In this document: positions 30,030-30,855 of the stretch, piece after piece
How positions within the stretch are numbered: the first letter of the stretch is position 1
Layout: each line of letters starts with the position of its first letter
NCBI GenBank assembly: GCA_964499865.1
Contig: CAZCPY010000023.1
Location: 1 to 30,855, forward strand
Reading direction: 5' to 3'
Origin: JANOGU01 sp964499865
Lineage (GTDB): Bacteria; Pseudomonadota; Alphaproteobacteria; Rhodobacterales; Rhodobacteraceae
DNA: 30,855 nucleotides
Made by a program: the position numbers and the translations under genes
The notes under the pieces: generated by a model
What the model was told of the DNA's origin: nothing
The model's input: the letters and a program-made list of their open reading frames with translations, nothing else
Database searches by the model: none

Positions 30030-30788
30030 TCAGCGCAGCCGTGGCGGGCCGGGCGCGCGCGGCGGATCGGGCGGTACGGCGGTAGGGGGAAGCCCGAGCG
30101 CCAGGCCGTGGCGCAGCACCGCCCCCGGCACCGCGGCCCCGGGGGAAAGGACGGCGACCGCCACCCCGGCACCGAGGCCCCCGAAGGCCGCCGCCTCGGC
30201 CACCGTGCGGGCGACCTGCGCGCCGGCCGCGGGCGCAAGGCCCGCGACCACCACCACCGGCCCGGCCCCGACGGCCGCCAGCCAGACCGCGACGCCCGGG
30301 CCCGCCAGGGGCGCCAGCCGCAGCGCGAGGTCTTCGAGGAAATCGGGCGGCAGGGGCGGCGGCGGGCCGAAGTCCGCGCGTGCCGCGTCAAGTTCCGGCG
30401 CCGCCGCCAGCGCCGCGGCCAGCCAGTCGACGGCCGCCGCGTCCATCAGGAACGGCGCTGCGGCGCCGAGGTTCACCCCCAGCCCCGCCCCCTGCCCCGC
30501 CAGCGCCGCGACCAGCACCCGGCCGGGCAGCGCGGCATAGGGCAGCGCGGCTTGGGGCAGCGCCTGCGCGAAGGCTGCGGCCAGACGGTCCTCGCCGTCA
30601 TAGGCCAGGACGACGGGCCCGGCCTCCAGGGCAAAGATGCGCGGTGTGACCGCGGACCCTTGCGCCTCGGTTTCCAGCACCACCGCCAGTTCGGTGTCGA
30701 GCAGCCGCCCGAACCACCGCCGCCGCGCCGCCTCGTCGCCCGGGTCGGCCTCCATCGCCGCGTGGGCGGCATCAAGCGCGGCAGTCAT
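30030..30788 (-). CDS. SseB-like family protein
   Basis: A 252-residue Ala/Pro/Gly-rich soluble protein resembling the SseB N-terminal domain family. Supporting segments: FGRLLDTELAVVLETE at the start of the domain, VTPRIFALEAGPVVLAYDGEDRLAAAF (the strand-turn-helix of SseB, where others have FTS.E), and the GLGVNLGAAAPFLMDAAAVDWLA stretch, the 'NPGS'-like segment. The C-terminal half is low complexity. Rhodobacterales members have no known function; SseB is a type III secretion chaperone in enterics, but nothing here suggests secretion. ATG 30788 is chosen over 30851, which would add an Arg-rich tail. It is upstream of rplM on the same strand, separated by 148 nt and a promoter. Confidence 0.7.
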   Translation of the reverse strand: MTAALDAAHAAMEADPGDEAARRRWFGRLLDTELAVVLETEAQGSAVTPRIFALEAGPVVLAYDGEDRLAAAFAQALPQAALPYAALPGRVLVAALAGQGAGLGVNLGAAAPFLMDAAAVDWLAAALAAAPELDAARADFGPPPPLPPDFLEDLALRLAPLAGPGVAVWLAAVGAGPVVVVAGLAPAAGAQVARTVAEAAAFGGLGAGVAVAVLSPGAAVPGAVLRHGLALGLPPTAVPPDPPRAPGPPRLR

Positions 30789-30855
30789 CGCGGAGCCCTC
30801 TTCCCGTTGCAGACAGGCGGAGAGGTAGCCTGCGCGGCCGCGCGGCCGCAAGGGT

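Overview
The window looks like chromosomal DNA from an alphaproteobacterium, most likely Rhodobacterales (Paracoccaceae). The basis is GC-rich sequence with strong third-position G/C, TTGAC-type -35 boxes with weak -10 boxes, and gene families typical of that group: an IalB-like protein, a PF13769 'virulence factor' protein next to a methylene-THF reductase, a DUF1127 protein and an SseB-like protein. I see no rRNA, tRNA, CRISPR array, transposase, integrase or phage gene. It reads as mostly core chromosome with one visibly foreign gene near the right end.

Layout. 1-2.5 kb: a small hypothetical gene, then a plus-strand run of a NucS-like PD-(D/E)XK nuclease, a zinc alcohol dehydrogenase and a small ABM monooxygenase. 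2.5-4.1 kb: a HerA-like (DUF853) ATPase on the minus strand. 4.1-4.54 kb: a gene-poor stretch with hairpins, a good promoter and one or two candidate small RNAs, followed by an IalB-family periplasmic protein. 5.2-9.8 kb: a tight minus-strand cluster of a YcbB-type L,D-transpeptidase, lpxD, a dedicated acyl carrier protein, a FabF-like ketosynthase and a DUF1330 protein, i.e. cell-envelope genes. The transpeptidase is divergent from a DUF882 (YcbK-like) peptidase. 10.8-12.6 kb: ppx/gppA and rlmE, overlapping by 4 nt. 12.8-15.0 kb: a one-carbon operon (PF13769 protein, methylene-THF reductase, methyl-THF:corrinoid methyltransferase) ending in three tandem palindromes. 15.1-19.5 kb, minus strand: ppk2 with a TetR regulator, and a P-loop protein, metA and an alpha/beta hydrolase. 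19.5-21.7 kb: a FadL-type porin and an EamA exporter. 21.8-24.6 kb: a PotABC-like transporter without its binding protein. 24.8-26.9 kb: a small unknown gene, and a MocR-type regulator divergent from a DUF1127 gene. 26.9-28.9 kb: an OafA-type acyltransferase of lower GC with a one-base frameshift. 28.9-30.8 kb: rplM-rpsI and an SseB-like protein.

The points most worth following up are the twin TGTATCAATACA dyads spaced 32 bp apart in the mocR promoter, the frameshifted low-GC acyltransferase, the lpxD-ACP-ketosynthase cluster, the intergenic RNA candidates at 4.1-4.4 kb, and the intergenic palindromes (three tandem ones at 15.05 kb and a 30-bp inverted repeat at 21.7 kb). All functional calls come from reading motifs by eye; no database search was run.
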